The translations under genes and the position numbers were made by a program. Of a stretch of DNA of 64,000 bases, positions 24,301 through 37,700 are shown one piece after another; the stretch's first letter is position 1; each line of letters starts with the position of its first letter. The stretch comes from Cordia subcordata (Eukaryota > Streptophyta > Magnoliopsida > Boraginales > Cordiaceae), in contig JAPTOF010000007.1 of NCBI GenBank assembly GCA_028554755.1, positions 17,655,001 to 17,719,000 on the forward strand. The letters run 5' to 3'. The notes below the pieces were generated by a model that saw nothing but the letters and a program-made list of their open reading frames with translations, was not told where the DNA came from and did not search any database.

Positions 24301-27300
24301 GGATAAAATCAGACTGTTCTCCATCCTAGTCCTTTAGAACCTCAATACATATACTCCCATCCTGTGCCACCATTTATTTTTACAAAATGAAAATGAAAAT
24401 GAAATTGAACAGGCATTAAATCTTTCTTGAAATTCAAACTTACTGATGCATACTTTCTGGAGTAATGTTATTGTGACCTTGTTTTAATCACATGGCCACC
24501 TAGGCTTTAGTGATTCATTTTCATCTTCCACATTTTTATTGCTTTATCCAAGGCCATTCCTGGTGAAGTGTGGACATGTGCTTCTTCTGCCAGAGTTCTT
24601 GATCTCAACCACAACTCAGTACAAGACATTCCAGCTGCAATTGGCTGTTTGAGTTCCCTGCAGGTAGACTGAACTCTTTTCAAGACTTCCTGTTAAAGAC
24701 TTGACTTTTAGAATCATGTACTTATATTTCCTTCATTATTCCTTTGTTGTTGTAGAAACTGCTTCTTAATGCAAATAGTTTACTGGATGAATCTATCAAT
24801 TGGGAAGGACTAACAAAGCTGAAGTCTCTGACTATTGTGTCTTTGAACCAAAACCTGTAAGTTGCTCACACATGCCTCAATTGTCTATGTAGATGGTCTC
24901 AAGGTTTTGTAATGTTTGTCAACTCTTACTTTAAGCATCAAGTATATCTATAACTTCTTCCAAAGCCTTTCCAGTGTTTATTTCTTCTGTCCTCCTACCC
25001 TCTCTGCCTCTGTCTCTCATCTATTAATCTGTACTATTCTGAATGTTTCAATCAAATATGGTTGAAAAGGACAAGGCAGCTCTGATGGATTCCCTGCTGC
25101 ATAGGATCCTCTGATTTTATTCAGATACGACAAAGATTTGCAGGGCTTTGCAGAGTGAAGTCTTAGGCTCTGTTTGGCCTAGTTGCGAGATTTCAGCTGT
25201 TGAGCTGTAAAGCTTTTAGCAGTAGAGTTTTGATTAAAAGTGTTGTTGAATAAAAGACATTGACGGTTCTATTTGATATCTTAGGAGTTGAGATTTTAGC
25301 TATTTTGAGCATAATATTGGAATTTCAAAATTATGGAATAGTATTTTTGAGAAAAAGAATAATTTCGAACATAATGTAAAAACAGCCTTTCAAAAAGCTC
25401 CAATTTGAAGCTTTTAGTTTTTCAGCTTTTTTCAGTTTGGCTTTTATGTAAAAGTACTTTTAAAAATTTTGCCAAACAAGTTAACTTACGCTTTTTAAAC
25501 TCATAGAAAGTACTGTTGAGTGTTTAAAAGCTGGGCAAATAGTCTGTTAGTCAGAGAACAATTAGCAGCAAACAGGACACAACTGGAGCTTCTTCTTCTT
25601 CTCCCCCCCCCCCCCCCCTTCCCCTTTTTCTTTGGGGTAGGTGGAGGAATGTCAACTGGGTAGAAAAACCAAATGTTCTCTTTGTCAGACGCACACGTCT
25701 ACCATAATAATAGAGTTCCAATGAGAAAGAGAAAAGGAATAGGGCTTTTGATAGAATGATGTGCAAGAACGGACAAGAAAAATTAATTACCTATTTAGTA
25801 GTTCGTATCTTTTAGAAGAGGGGCATATGTATTTTATATATGAGTTACATGTCAAAATTGATTATAAGATAGCCTCACTTTCCCACAGTTTGTTTACAGA
25901 GAAGTTCTTGTTTAGTCAAGGCTAATCTAGAAAGGAGGAAAGGTGTGTGTGTTGCCTGCTCCAAGGCTCCTGTTGCTCCTATTTTCTTAAGAATATACTT
26001 CCATTAATCTATGTCTCTTGCAGTTTTCTCTTTATTTTCATGGTCTATCAGCATTTTTATATTTTATGATCTATCAATGCCAGAAGTTACTCTATCTTCA
26101 CGTGATTTTAATGTATTGTCTTCTACTGAGTGCTGGTATTCTGATGGTAGTTTGAGCTGTTGTGATGGTGAAGAACATCTGACTCTGTCCACTTTACATT
26201 TGGCACGCATGTGACAGAAATTAAGCCCCCAAACTATTTAAAAGTAGACAGTTTTTTATGGCAAAATGTATTATCTAAAAAATTCTAGAAGGAACAAGTT
26301 TCTCCTGTTGCTTTAATGTATCAAAATGAAAAATAATATCTACCTGGTTTTTATCACACTAGGTAAAATTGATTAGCAGACTAAGCTGCACTTCTATGGT
26401 GATAACCTCTTTGTTTGGTGTGAATTTTGCAGTTTAACAACACTTCCTTCTTCAATAGGCCTTTTGACGTGTTTAAGGCAGCTTCATATTGCAAACAACA
26501 AGTTGACTAGTCTCCCACCAGAAATAGGTCTACTGATGGGGCTTGAGGTTTTGAAAGCCAACAATAATAGGTAACAAGCAGATATATAATACAGGATAAG
26601 TTTAATGATGTCTTTTCGATTAGTTCCTCTTTTTGTTACATGTTCACTTCCTGACAATGGTTTTACTGTTAATTGTTGGATTCATTGATTTCTTTGTCTT
26701 TATTCCTTCACTTATTTTCTGTCTTTTTCCAACTTGGGTGCAGGAGTAGGTGCTGTACTTTAGATATTTTTAGATTGATCTTGCATCCCACGCCTATAGA
26801 TTTACTGTAGAAAAGGCTTCTGATCAGTTAGGAACAAAAATAAATAGAAACATAGTTCCAATAAAAGGAACACAGAGGACCATATTCTTCTCCAATTTGA
26901 GTTCTACTCACATCTCGAATGAATTCAAGAACTTTGTTCTCGAATGAGCTAAAGAGTCTGGAGGTTCCCATGTGGTAGAACCACATCAGGGAATTAAGTC
27001 TTTCTAATAAAAAAGTATATATAGGCTGACCTTCTGAAACCTTTGAATGATAAGCAGTAATTTAGATTCACTATTAAAACATATATTGCTCAGTGCAGGA
27101 TCAACTGCATTCCAGCAAGTGTAGGGAAATGTATTTCTCTTATCGAGGTAGGACACTCTTCTACCTCTTAGCTGTCTTTAATGTTATTCATTTGGTTTAA
27201 AAAATATTCATTAGACAATCCAACACGTTTAACATCCAGCAGAAAGTGTAGTTCTCTTGATATGATTTCTTGAGCGTTTTGCAGGTTGATCTCTCATCAA

Positions 27301-27600
27301 ATCTTCTAGCAGAGTTGCCGGAAACTTTTGGGGAGCTAAAGGATTTGAAGGTATATTTGCATTATCGGAATCATGCTTTCTTTTTCCTTTTTCATCTTGT
27401 GTGGCAATCTATTATTTACCAGAAGGCAAGTGAACTCTTGTTAGCAAAGGGGGAAGAAATAAAAATAATGATAACTTCCTATTTCGGAAACAGACTGGGA
27501 AACCCCTATATGAACACCTACTTTTAAGCAATTCTTAAACAAGAGTAGGCGTGTTAAGACAGATCCAAGGGAAAAATGGCTTGGTGTATTACTCATCAGG

Positions 27601-27631
<31 letters not shown>

Positions 27632-30600
27632 ATTGTAACTTGAGGGCACAATTGTCTACTTCTTGGATGTGGGAGAAGCATCATACATTATCCCACTCAT
27701 AACACTCCCTTTTAAGTTGGAACATATATATCGTATGTGCCTAATTTGTTAAAAGATAATCTACTCAAGGGTCTCTCTAAGATTAGAGCTAACAAAATAA
27801 GTGGCAATCTCTTCACCAATAATTTCTCTCTTACGAAGTGGTAGTTGATCTCAATGTATTTGGTTTGCTCATGATGACGCAATGTGGAGTGCTTCTTGGT
27901 TACCACATATCAACTTAATTGGACAGAGTGTTCTACTCCAATTTTCATAATCAAGTGCTTTAGCCATGTCAACTCACAAATGGTTACACCTACGGCCCAA
28001 TATTCTGACTCAATGTTAGGCGTCCTACCACATCTTGTTTCTTGCTTTTCCATGAGAGTAGATCCCCACCAATGAAGACACTATCTAGAAGTAGAACGTC
28101 TATCAAAAGAACAGCCTGCCCAGTCTGCTTTAGAGTAACCAAGCAATTTCGTATGCCTTTGATCGTTATATAATAATCCTTTCCAGGAGCAGATTTTTAC
28201 ATACTTGATAATATGAAGAACTGCCTCCCTATGACTTTCTCATGAAGAGTTCATAAACTGACAACATTTTACTGCAAATAAGATATCTAGACAAGCCACG
28301 ATAAGGTAGTTGAGTTTTCCAACTAGTTGTCTGTATATACCAGCAACTAACATCAATTCTCTTCGCCAGGCATAAGTTTCACATTCGGTTTATAGGTGAG
28401 TCACAAGGTCGAGCACCGAGCATTCCTTTCTTACTTGTTGCATCAAGAGCATGCTTTCAATGAGAAATAAAAACTCCTTTCTTTGACTGGCCACTTCAAT
28501 CCCTAAGAAATAGCATAACTCTCTCAAGTCCTTCGTCTGAAATCACTGATGTAGAAAAACCTTGAAGTCATATATACCTGTTGTATCATCCCCAGATATG
28601 TTAATATCAGCAACATATACAATTAATAGAGTGTCCATTTGAAGATGAATGCTAATAGAACATTGAATGGTCTAGTCCATAGTGAGTCATGCCAAACTCT
28701 AACACCACCTTTGAGTTTGTTTCAAACTATGTACTGCTTTCAACTTTTTTAGGATCTATAATGGCAGGAAGTAAATCAACGAAGTTCTAATACTGAGTTT
28801 GGGAACTTGCTGTAATCCTTGGTCAACCCCATATAAGCAAATTGTCCATGCAAAATATCATAAAGACAGAAACCACATCTTAAGTCCGAGTAGCCTACCT
28901 AGGGAGACTATACTTAATAGAGGTTCATATGAACTTACGAGTCCAGCAAGTATGGAAAACACTATGTGGAATTTTCCAAAATCTGCCATGACAAACTCAC
29001 TAGTTGGGCTCAACACTGCCACGTCGAGCATCTTCATTGACAAAGCATACACAGGTTGAAGTGAGATGATCCTCCAACCTTCGACCAAGAAATCATATTC
29101 TAATAGCAATGGACCAATAGGAGTAGTTACGACCATTGAGCTTACCCATAGTAATTGTGAGAGTGCCTAAGAATGAAGGAACCACCAACAATGAGCTTGA
29201 ACTTGATGCACTAGTAGAACCACCAGAGTGGTTAGATTTAGATGAATCTATGAGAAAAACAAGTTGAATAAGATGATAAAAGATTTTGCGGAGCTGGCAA
29301 TACGAAAAAGAAACTTGTATAGTTCATATGAAGCATCAAGATAGGCATGTTACTATTACTCATCTTTCATTTGCGGATGACATTGTATTATTTTCTGAGG
29401 CGTACGTCAAAGAGATGATCAACCTTTGGTGCCTTCTTTCATTTGAGGTAGTATAAGGATTGAAATCAACCTCAGTAAAACTAAATTGAATTCCCTTGGT
29501 AATGTGGAGAATATTGATAAACTAGTCTATGTGGTGGGATGTAAGGTGTAGCCCTGTTGACTTACCTTGGCCTTCCTCTTCATTCCTCCCACATAGAAAG
29601 TTCATACAATCCAAAGTATCAGAGCGCAGGTTATGGGGCTAGTTATAATTTGTCCATGTGTGACCATTCTTTATCCACGTGTGACGTTCTAATTTGTCCA
29701 CGACCCTTCTTTCAATTACCAAATTAGGTCACATGTGAGGGAGAGTGTTAGAGTATTATTTCTCCCACATAGAAAGTTCATACAATCCAAGACCACTTAA
29801 TAAGATCTTGGGCTACTCCACCTAGGACCAATTGGTTTTAGGGTGGACCCTCAAGATTCTTCACAGGGCCAAACATAAAGACCTTTAGGGTCTGGGATTT
29901 ATCATTGTGAAAATTGTAAAAGATTGGCAAGATGGAAAAGGAAGTTCCTTTACATAGGTGGTAGACTAACTCTCATTAAGAGTACGCTTTTGAACTTTTC
30001 AGTGTGCTTTATGTCTCTTTTTCTTAGTTCGAGTACTATTGTGAAGAGGTTGGAGAACATACAAAAGAGATTCTTGTGGTGAAGATTGGGAAATAAACTC
30101 AAATATCATCTTCTCAGATGGGAGTGGTCAAACGATCTGTGACAAGGAATTGCTTGGTGTCAAGTCACTTATTCTTTCCAGTAAAGCTCTCTTTGGCAAA
30201 TGGTTATAAAGTTTTTTGACAGAAAGTGGAAGCCTTTGGAGGGAGATGATTGTGGCAAAATTGGGCAAAAAACATAATGATCAGATTTTGAATGGCAGGA
30301 GAACAACAAAAGTCTTTGGGCTTTGGAAGAGTATGGCAAAAGATTGTATTCTTCTTGAAGTTCATTTCCTTTTATGTGGGCAATAGGGAAACAGTCTTCC
30401 TTTGGTTTGAAAAATGAAGTGCTTCTTCTTCTTCTTCTCCTTTAAAGATTGCTTTCTTAAAATTTTCTCCTTGGCTAGAGAAAAGCGTGCCAAGATCAGC
30501 TTAAATGGGATGTGACTTCCACTAGAGAGGCTAATGATTGAGAGGTGGAAGAATTTACCAATTTTTGTAGGTGTCTTAACAGCTGTAGGCTCATTAAAGC

Positions 30601-32317
30601 GAGGAGAAGGTGAAATGGAATCTGGCTAGAAATAGATTTTTCATGGTGAAATTCTTCTATGGAACTCGTATTGACGAAGTTGAGGCTAATTCTCAAGATG
30701 TGTTCCTGTGGAAGGATATTTCGAAGTCAACCCCTTTTAGAGTTGAATTTTTTGCTTGGGACGTGGCTTAGAAGATTATCAACTGTGGGCATCCTCTGAA
30801 AAAGAGGGCAAGTGGTTGTTAATAGACGTTATCTTTGTAAAGATAATTTGGAAACAGTGGATCATCTTTTGCTTAGATGTGCTTGGACAAGAAGCTTTGG
30901 GCGGAGTCCAATGGGTTGCTTCCTTGTCCTTGAGGGAGGAGTTAACAACTTGAGTAAGATCAAGATCTCTAAGCACAACAAGAAAATTATTTGGACGGTT
31001 CCTCTTCCTGTGATTTGGAATCTTTGGAGAGGGGAATCATAGAACATCTGATGGAAAGGAATATCCTCTCCCTTTTCTAAATTCTCTTTTGCTACATGCT
31101 ATTTGTTTTTTGGAAAGGAGGTACTTGTATAATTGACATAGATAATATAGAATGTTGTACAGAAAACTAAAATAGCTAGTGTAAATGATCGGGGGTTTGC
31201 TCTTTGCACCCCTTGTTGCATATTGATAAAATTCTTTACTTCTAGATGAAAAAGAATCTGTATATAACTGCCACTAAAAGCAACTGAAAGAACCATTAGA
31301 AGACTGCCAAAGAATGGATAACCAACCAAAAGAATCATCTAGTGACTGTATATATATGTTTATTTTGGCCTGCTTTTGATCCAGTATGAAATGCATGTGA
31401 GTGAGATTTTAAGCAAAAGACCTGCCAAATATAAAATGGGCAGGTCGAGATGAAGCCAATGGTGAAGTTCGATACCATGTTTAAGGGAAAAATGTCTTAA
31501 TTTATTACTCCCCACCCTCTATTATTTATATATAATGACTAGAGTACACAATCGTCTAGTTCTTCAGTGTGGGAGAAGTACCATAATTGTCCTACTTATA
31601 TAGCAAGGCAATTAGAGAATTTTGACTTGCTCAAATATTAGAATTATATCAGCATTACATCTGAAATCAAGCAAATACTTTTTCTTGTATCATGCTGCCC
31701 CCCATTGAATTCAAATCTGAGAGGAAGCTTTATGACTTGAGCAACATATGTAATGATGCCTCGAATATATAAAACTTTAAGTCATATATTATCAAAAGAA
31801 CATATAGAAATAAGAGTTTCACTGTAAGTCTATCAAGTGCACAATTTTCCAAGATGATTGCCAGATCTAATCGTCGGAATACATAAAAAATTCTCTAGAA
31901 TCTATAAGACATAAAGAAAAAGTTATTGGGAGAAACATCCATTACTATTAACTTTCTGATTTGTTTACCGGATTTGGTGTCTATCAATTTTCCACATAAC
32001 GTGCAGGCAATATATCTCAGTAATAATGGGCTAAAGAGCCTACCTAATAGCCTTTTCAAGAATTGCATTCAGCTGTCAACACTGGATCTCCATAACACAG
32101 AAATAACCATTGATCTCCTTCGCCAGGTATCTAATTCATAATGTGGTTGCTAATGAAGCTTTGTCACTTTGATTTGAAAAGATGGTCAGACTATACTTTT
32201 CTACAGTTTGAAGGGTGGAATGATTTTGATGAGCGGCGCCGCTTAAAACATCAGAAGCAATTGGATTTCCGAGTAACTAGCTCCGCTGAATTCGATGAAG
32301 GTGCTGATAAGATCTGA
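21333..32317 (+). CDS. LRR and ubiquitin-like domain protein (At2g30105 type)
   Basis: Ten exons join in phase: 21333-21510, 21848-21942, 22399-22557, 24553-24663, 24756-24856, 26433-26570, 27099-27147, 27285-27350, 32007-32126 and 32207-32317. Together they give 1128 bp and 375 residues, close to the Arabidopsis family member. Residues about 8-85 form a ubiquitin-like domain (IKVNVKFSGRSIPLDI, GQKLIFKGKIL, ASEVNHGAKIMLM). Residues about 92-125 are a charged linker. From about residue 135 a run of leucine-rich repeats follows (ARVLDLNHNSVQDIP, LRQLHIANNKLTSLP, VDLSSNLLAELP, YLSNNGLKSLP). The C-terminus is the conserved WNDFDERRRLKHQKQLDFRV. The function is poorly known; ubiquitin-like/LRR proteins are thought to act as adaptors, which I infer only from the domains. 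All exon borders show GT/AG. The start is the first ATG after a GC-richer leader. Intron 8 is about 4.7 kb and filled with nested transposons, yet the flanking exons are intact. Confidence 0.95.
23831..24060. mobile_element. hAT-type MITE in intron 3 of the ubiquitin-like/LRR gene
   Basis: Ends are AGGGCCTGTTTGGATTGGCT and, read inward from the right, AGGGCTCGTTTGGATTGGCT, an almost perfect terminal inverted repeat. The body has repeated AAAAAAGCTG and AAAAAGCGC words. Such GGGC(C/T)YGTTTGGAT elements are common in plant introns. It has no coding capacity. The open frame across it is fortuitous. Confidence 0.8.
25166..25535. mobile_element. Worn MITE in intron 5
   Basis: The segment starts GGCTCTGTTTGGCCTAGTTG and contains AGCTGTTGAGCTGTAAAGCT on the left and inverse AAAAAGCTCCAATTTGAAGC and TTTGCCAAACAAGTTAAC words on the right. 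It resembles other Rosid-type hAT MITEs, but its ends are degraded and no target duplication was found. Confidence 0.45.
27601..27630. repeat. CT microsatellite inside the copia 3' LTR
   Basis: An uninterrupted CT run of about 30 bp lies inside the left LTR of the intronic copia element and accounts for much of the length difference between the two LTRs. Confidence 0.9.
29255..31255 (+). mobile_element. 5'-truncated LINE (non-LTR retrotransposon)
   Basis: Plus-strand remnants in several frames show the 3' half of a plant L1-type ORF2. ITHLSFADDIVLFSEA (29356-29403) contains the FADD catalytic box. KRKFLYIGGRLTLIKSTLLN follows near 29940, then a QKRFLW block. A zinc-knuckle region at about 30815-30900 reads RRYLCKDNLETVDHLLLRC. 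The 3' UTR-like tail contains GGTTTGCTCTTTGCACCCC and ends near 31250 in an A-rich stretch. Truncation at the left is typical of LINE insertion. Stops and shifts are frequent, so it is dead. It lies within the copia element and is itself interrupted by a TRIM fragment. Confidence 0.75.
29573..29870 (+). mobile_element. TRIM fragment nested in the LINE
   Basis: The phrase CTCCCACATAGAAAGTTCAT occurs twice (about 29586 and 29762), as parts of two LTRs. After the first copy comes a primer-site-like TATCAGAGC (29610-29618), and before the second comes a purine tract GTGAGGGAGAG followed by TGTTAGAGTATT, the canonical TG start of an LTR. This is the layout of a terminal-repeat retrotransposon in miniature. 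The left LTR is shortened. LINE-coding similarity is seen on both sides. Confidence 0.65.
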
Positions 32318-35300
32318 TGCATTCCAGATTGCTACTATCCACATTTCTGCATAATGATTTATGAGAGGCTTGGTCTGCATCAGTAAGACAGTCTGTTTCC
32401 AAAAATACTCTGGTCATGTAGTGATTACTTGAAGGATCTAGTTGTACCTTTTCTTGGCAAAAATCCAAGGGTTCACCTAAACATCATTTCTTGGGACATG
32501 TTAAACTTGTTAAATATTAGTTATTTGGAGCTTACAAGGTTGTTTATAATGTTCTCAGCTGCTTTTGACTAATACCTTCACATGGTAGCAAAGTAATCCT
32601 TTGAAGTTTGGTCTTAAAATTTCTGACTTATTATTTGTTGTGTGTTCTTCTCTCTACTTCGACAAATTTGGCACTGAGAGCTTTTCTAGTTCTCTAATAT
32701 GCTACAGCCTCTCTTCGCAACCAAAGGAAAAAAAAAAAAAAGGAAAAAAAATCTCAGCTTGTTGATTAATTCGATTCTTAATTATGAAAATGTAGGCTGA
32801 TGATGAAGAGAGGGGGCTAGTATACGGTTAATAACCGGATTAAGAGCTTGTTTGGCTCTATTTATTTTGTAATTTATAAGTTCTCCTTCACATGTTTTTA
32901 TTATTTGCACTTTATAATTTTCAAATAAACTTAGCCAAATAGGCAGTAAATTGATACAAAATTTTTATTGATTTTAATAATTGAAGTGAACAAAAATAAA
33001 TTTTAAAAATTAATAGATCAAAATCGATATATATTTTGGTTCAATTTGATTTATTTGGTTAAAATTGAAACTATCCACAAAATTTCTAAAACAAATAAAA
33101 GATAATTGCATGGGGTAGAAAATAAAAGCATGATTCGTCAAAAAATTAAATAAATTCATATACACAAACACAATGATTGTACATCAAGCACTCCATTAAA
33201 AGAAAACATTTTTACTATGATACAAAATAAAATGATCCATTTTCATAACTAAACAAATAACATCTTAAAAAGGTAATCCGCTAATTTGTTATTAGCCTAG
33301 CCAAAAAAGGCAATTTGTCATTATAGGAGAGAGAGAAAGAGAAAGGACTAGATTTAGTGAATGTTATGTTCAAAATATTTTATGCATAAAATATATTTAT
33401 AATATATGTATTTTGTTATTCAATTTTTAGTTTATTCGGTCTTTTTCACAAAAACTTAATCAAACTAAATAGACTAAAATTTCTTAAATGATATACTTAA
33501 ACTTAACTAAATAGATTAAATAATTAACCCAAATAGTTGGAACTTCATTTTTATATCCTTTTCTATGTTATTTTAAAATATTTTCTATAATTTATAATTA
33601 CTTGAGGTCTACAATTACCCAACCAAATTTAAATATTTTTGGGATTTAATTAAACTCGACACGTTGAGATATTAGTGATTGGACTTCGCATACTATAGGT
33701 CTAATTCCTATAGCCTCTCTCAAGACATGCTTATCTTCTCCATCTCTATCCCTATCATGTAAAAGGAGGCACTCATGATAAATGTATTGGTAAAATTGTA
33801 ATTTTCACATTATTCTATTGTTTCTTTTTTGTCTTTTTTTCCTTCCCGACCAAAATGGCGTGCTTTTCTTTTTCGTTCTTTCCTTCCTTTTTTTTGGGTA
33901 ATTTTCACATCACTCTATTATTTCTTTTTTCTTTTTTCCTCCCCAACCAAAGCAGTGTGCTTTCTCTTTTTTTCCTCCTCTATTAATCCCGTCTTTTGAC
34001 TTTTATCTATGGATGAAAAAGTAGTTTGGATTTTTTTTAATTTTTGAGATTTGTGAACAAAAAAATTGCCTTAAAAATTAGAAAACCCAATTGAAATCTA
34101 GATATTAAAAATTATAACACCTAATCAGGATTTGGATCTTCACGTTTAGTTTTTCTCGCTTCGAGTTTCTTTTTTTTTTTTTTTTAAGTTTATTTTGCTA
34201 TTTGTTAAATTGCATAGTGCTAATTTAGAATAAGCTTGATAATAGATATGGAAAATTAAACAGAAATGAGTCTGCAAATTTTAACTGTCACATAAATTAT
34301 AATTATATAATTTTAAATAAGTTCTAAATTATCAAAATACATTAAAGTACTTATGGAAAATTGAAATTTTGGGTTTTCGAATCCATTTTGATATAGACTT
34401 TTACACCTAAAATTTGAAACTAATCGGATTCGGTAAAATCCACAAACAAATATCAAATATGCTCTCCCGTACTTTCACCCAACCCTTTACTTATAACTCT
34501 TTTCCACTTTACAAAGAGATAAATTTAATACCTTCTTGGGTATTATATTTTTTTTAAAGAAACGTGTAAATATAAATACAATTTTTTGGACTCCTTACAA
34601 GAATATAGAATTTTTTTGAATAAATATTTATTATATATGACAAGTATTTTATGAAAACAATATCAGACAATATTGGATGATATACCCTGCCTTACATTGA
34701 ATTACTCAACTAGTTATGTTATAAAAGGTGAAGAACAAATTTAGGGTAGGTCATTGAAATGATACGATGCAAGACTTACAATTTTTCTTCCTTTATTTGA
34801 CTGCACTGAGCATATGCAAACTAGTGGGCAATGGGCAAGAAAAGTCTTGCTACGGGGCAATTTGATCGACGGCTGTACTCCCATTAAGCCCAATCAGACG
34901 GCTCAGCTCTCACACTAAAATAAGCAGCTTTCACAATAAAATAAGCTTCACATGCATGTGAAGTCTATTTCCTCTTATAAAGGGTTAGAATGATTTTGTT
35001 TAGTTTAAGAATTTGAAAATTTCTAAAACCATGTTATAAGAAAAAAATATTTGTCCTATACAATCTTATATTTTTGGGACAGTTTGGTATAGATATTTAG
35101 TTTGTTTGGTATATTTCAATTATCTACTAAATATCTAAATCATCTTAAAATTCATATTAAAAATAAACAATATTATCAACTAGCTAACTAAAACATGAAA
35201 ATGAAAATAAACACAATTATGTAAATTGATAATGACTAAATAGAATAAACAAGAAAGGTTAAATTGTAAAATACATAAAACTTACAAATAACAGGACAAG

Positions 35301-37700
35301 TACAATTTATTGAGGTTCTTGGCATAATATTCTTTATATCTTTTTTAAGCTTCCTAAATAATGTTCATATTGTAGACGCAAAATCTACTATTACGAGATT
35401 AAGGGCACCAACAACCTACGGAAAGAGGATGGGAAGAGCGGGGTGAGTTTTCGACACTTGTTTGTTATCAACCAAAGAAACTTCAATACACCAAGTTAGT
35501 ACTGATAGGGAGAAAAGTGTATGAGTGGAAATGTGAAAGGCATCCCTATTGTAGATTGTAAGTGATAAAGGTTGTGTGTGCATGAGCTATGTAGTGAGCT
35601 CAAATATTGGTTGTTGGGTGCCTTTTTCTTTGGAAGGAAAGATCTATTTATGCTTACATTAAGAGTCTGAGAGACACGACATTTATTCTTCTAGTAGACT
35701 CTAGAGAGTCTTATGACGATCTTTGATCTTTAGAAGATCCTCTAACATCTCTTGGATAAATTGGTAGTTATCTTGCTTTCTCTTATAGGTGGTCAAAAAC
35801 TTACCCAGCATACGGTAGCTAGCTATGTAAGATAAAGGTAGTACTAGTAGATCCTCTTAGTTCGTTTTGTAGAAGGAGTTTAAGATTGAGCTAACAAAGT
35901 TGATATTGACGACCTAGATCCCAGTATGAGCTATAGTATTTTCAATTGAGATTTTTTTTTTTTTTGGGTCCGTTCTTACTCTATATAGTCATACTAGTTA
36001 CAATGAAAATCGAGATGACTATAGGAGATCAAGTGAAATCTTTGACTTCTACTCCCAAGTGACCGGGGTTGAATCAAACTTTAATTTAGGCCATAGGCCT
36101 TGGTCGAAATGTGGACCTCGTTCAACCATGCAATAATTGTAGGTCACAACCTTATGAACTGAGTGTAATTAGAATAGTTAGGCCTTTAGGCCTTATCCAA
36201 TATTTGGCTACTATACATATATGTGATCATTTCACAACTAGCTAAGTCACTTGCTTTTATTTGACAAAATAGAGTATGTCATTTAAAACTTAAATTACTT
36301 TAACTACACTATTATTTCACATAATATCAGGCTAGTAGTGCCTTTCAGTTTAACCAATATGTTGCAAAGGTGCAACAAATTTAGGATAATCTTAAAAGCC
36401 AAACATGGATATTGCTTTACTTTCTATAGAAATAAGAGACAAGTCAAGGTTGAACTCATATGAAAAAAAAGAGAAGCTTATCTTAGGAACGTGTTTGATA
36501 CTAAAATTATTGATTTTTATTGTGCCAAAAGCAATTTTCCCCCTTCCTTTTTTTGGGGAGTGAAAGCTTGATAAGACGGCTGATTGAGATAAAATGAGAG
36601 ATTGACAATGAAACTATAAAGGCGTGAATAGACTATCAATGGCAATTAGGCCAGCAATTAGCATTTTAATCTTCCTCTTTTTAGGGATGGGCAAAGGATT
36701 AGTAATTTGGACTTGCGTGGATAGATTAATGATCTATCCAACTTGGTTTGATACAAGATGGTTTAATCCTAGCTTAAAATCGAGAACCATACAAGATTAG
36801 ATTTTTCTATTTCTAGTCAAAATTCAATAATACTTTCATTTTCAGTAGGATTTGATTTGATATTTGGTCTGATTCAAAAAACTCTACTTGCTTAGTGCTA
36901 AGGAATCAAACAAAAGTCTAAGCAAGATAAGTTTATAGTCACAGTTGCCTATATATGGAGTATAATTTTTGTAAATATTTATTTATATTTGCAAGGTTTT
37001 CTAAGAGTATATTGTAGAAGAGTTAGAGATGCTTCTATGATACTTGTAGACAAATGAGATTGATATTTCTAAAAGGTGCTATCCTTATCGTTCATATGGA
37101 TCAATGGCTACCATTAGATTAAGTCCTTGATACTTCTAAGCTGAGAGTTGGCATTTGTAAATTAACCTAAATTGAGAGGTAATACCAGTTTCTATTTTCT
37201 AAAAGCTAATCAATTCTCACGAGGAAAGCTTCTTGAGCCTGTAGTAAGTATGGATTAGGCTTACACTTATCCAGTGTATGATCTAAGGATATCATTACTC
37301 TATATTGTGAAAATCAATTAGTTATGCCTTTGCTAGCAATCCTATCTTCCATGGCTAAACTAAATATAGATAAATTGGTTACCATCTTATCAAAGATCAA
37401 ATGGTTAATCATGAGTTGCAGCTGTCTTGAATGACAGTCTAGTGGACATGTTACCAAGACACTCACCTATTACCTCTTCGGCATCCTGTTAGTGCCGATT
37501 AAAACCTACTAGTTCTTCGTAATTGATCCTTCTTTATGTATGGCCTATGCTGGCGTAATTGCGTAATGTCTTATCACTTTTCCATGATATAACTACCATA
37601 TTTGTGATCGTACTCATCAGGAAGACCACACTATGTCCATCTATCAATCTCCTACTGTTTTGCACCCTCCAAAGCCGAAACACATCTTTGTTCACTCTAA
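32318..37700. other. AT-rich intergenic DNA, no gene recognised
   Basis: Begins with the 3' UTR of the ubiquitin-like/LRR gene. Beyond it there are only AT-rich sequence, poly-A and poly-T runs, and a diverged tandem duplication of 100 bp at 33798-33997 (GTAATTTTCACATTATTCTA and its copy). No protein similarity, RNA gene or transposon ends could be identified. Confidence 0.6.

Larger units (their letters stand above)
27552..31606 (-). mobile_element. Degraded Ty1/copia element in intron 8, minus orientation
   Basis: Short diverged LTRs lie at 31478-31606 (5' LTR, minus sense) and 27552-27704 (3' LTR). A tRNA-primer-like site abuts the 5' LTR (31467-31477, minus TGGTATCGAAC), and a purine tract abuts the 3' LTR (27705-27713, minus AAAAGGGAG). 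Flanking pentamers AGGCG (27547-27551) and AGGCA (31607-31611) fit a 5-bp target duplication with one change. Between them, on the minus strand, are a gag N-terminus (about 29235-28860, LNGRNYSYWSIAIRI) and an RT/RNase H tail (about 28790-27714) ending near HEQTKYIEINYHFVREK. The RT active-site block reads YVADI at 28620-28606 instead of YVDD. Protease and integrase are missing. A LINE sits between the 5' LTR and gag. Confidence 0.8.

Noticed and set aside
25603..25618. Run of 16 C bases, with a similar 10-C run at 20083
   Set aside because: Simple homopolymers prone to sequencing error. No biological claim can be supported.
28799..29059. 86-residue plus-strand frame in intron 8
   Set aside because: The opposite strand reads as a copia gag N-terminus with its conserved NYSYW block, so the plus frame is a shadow.
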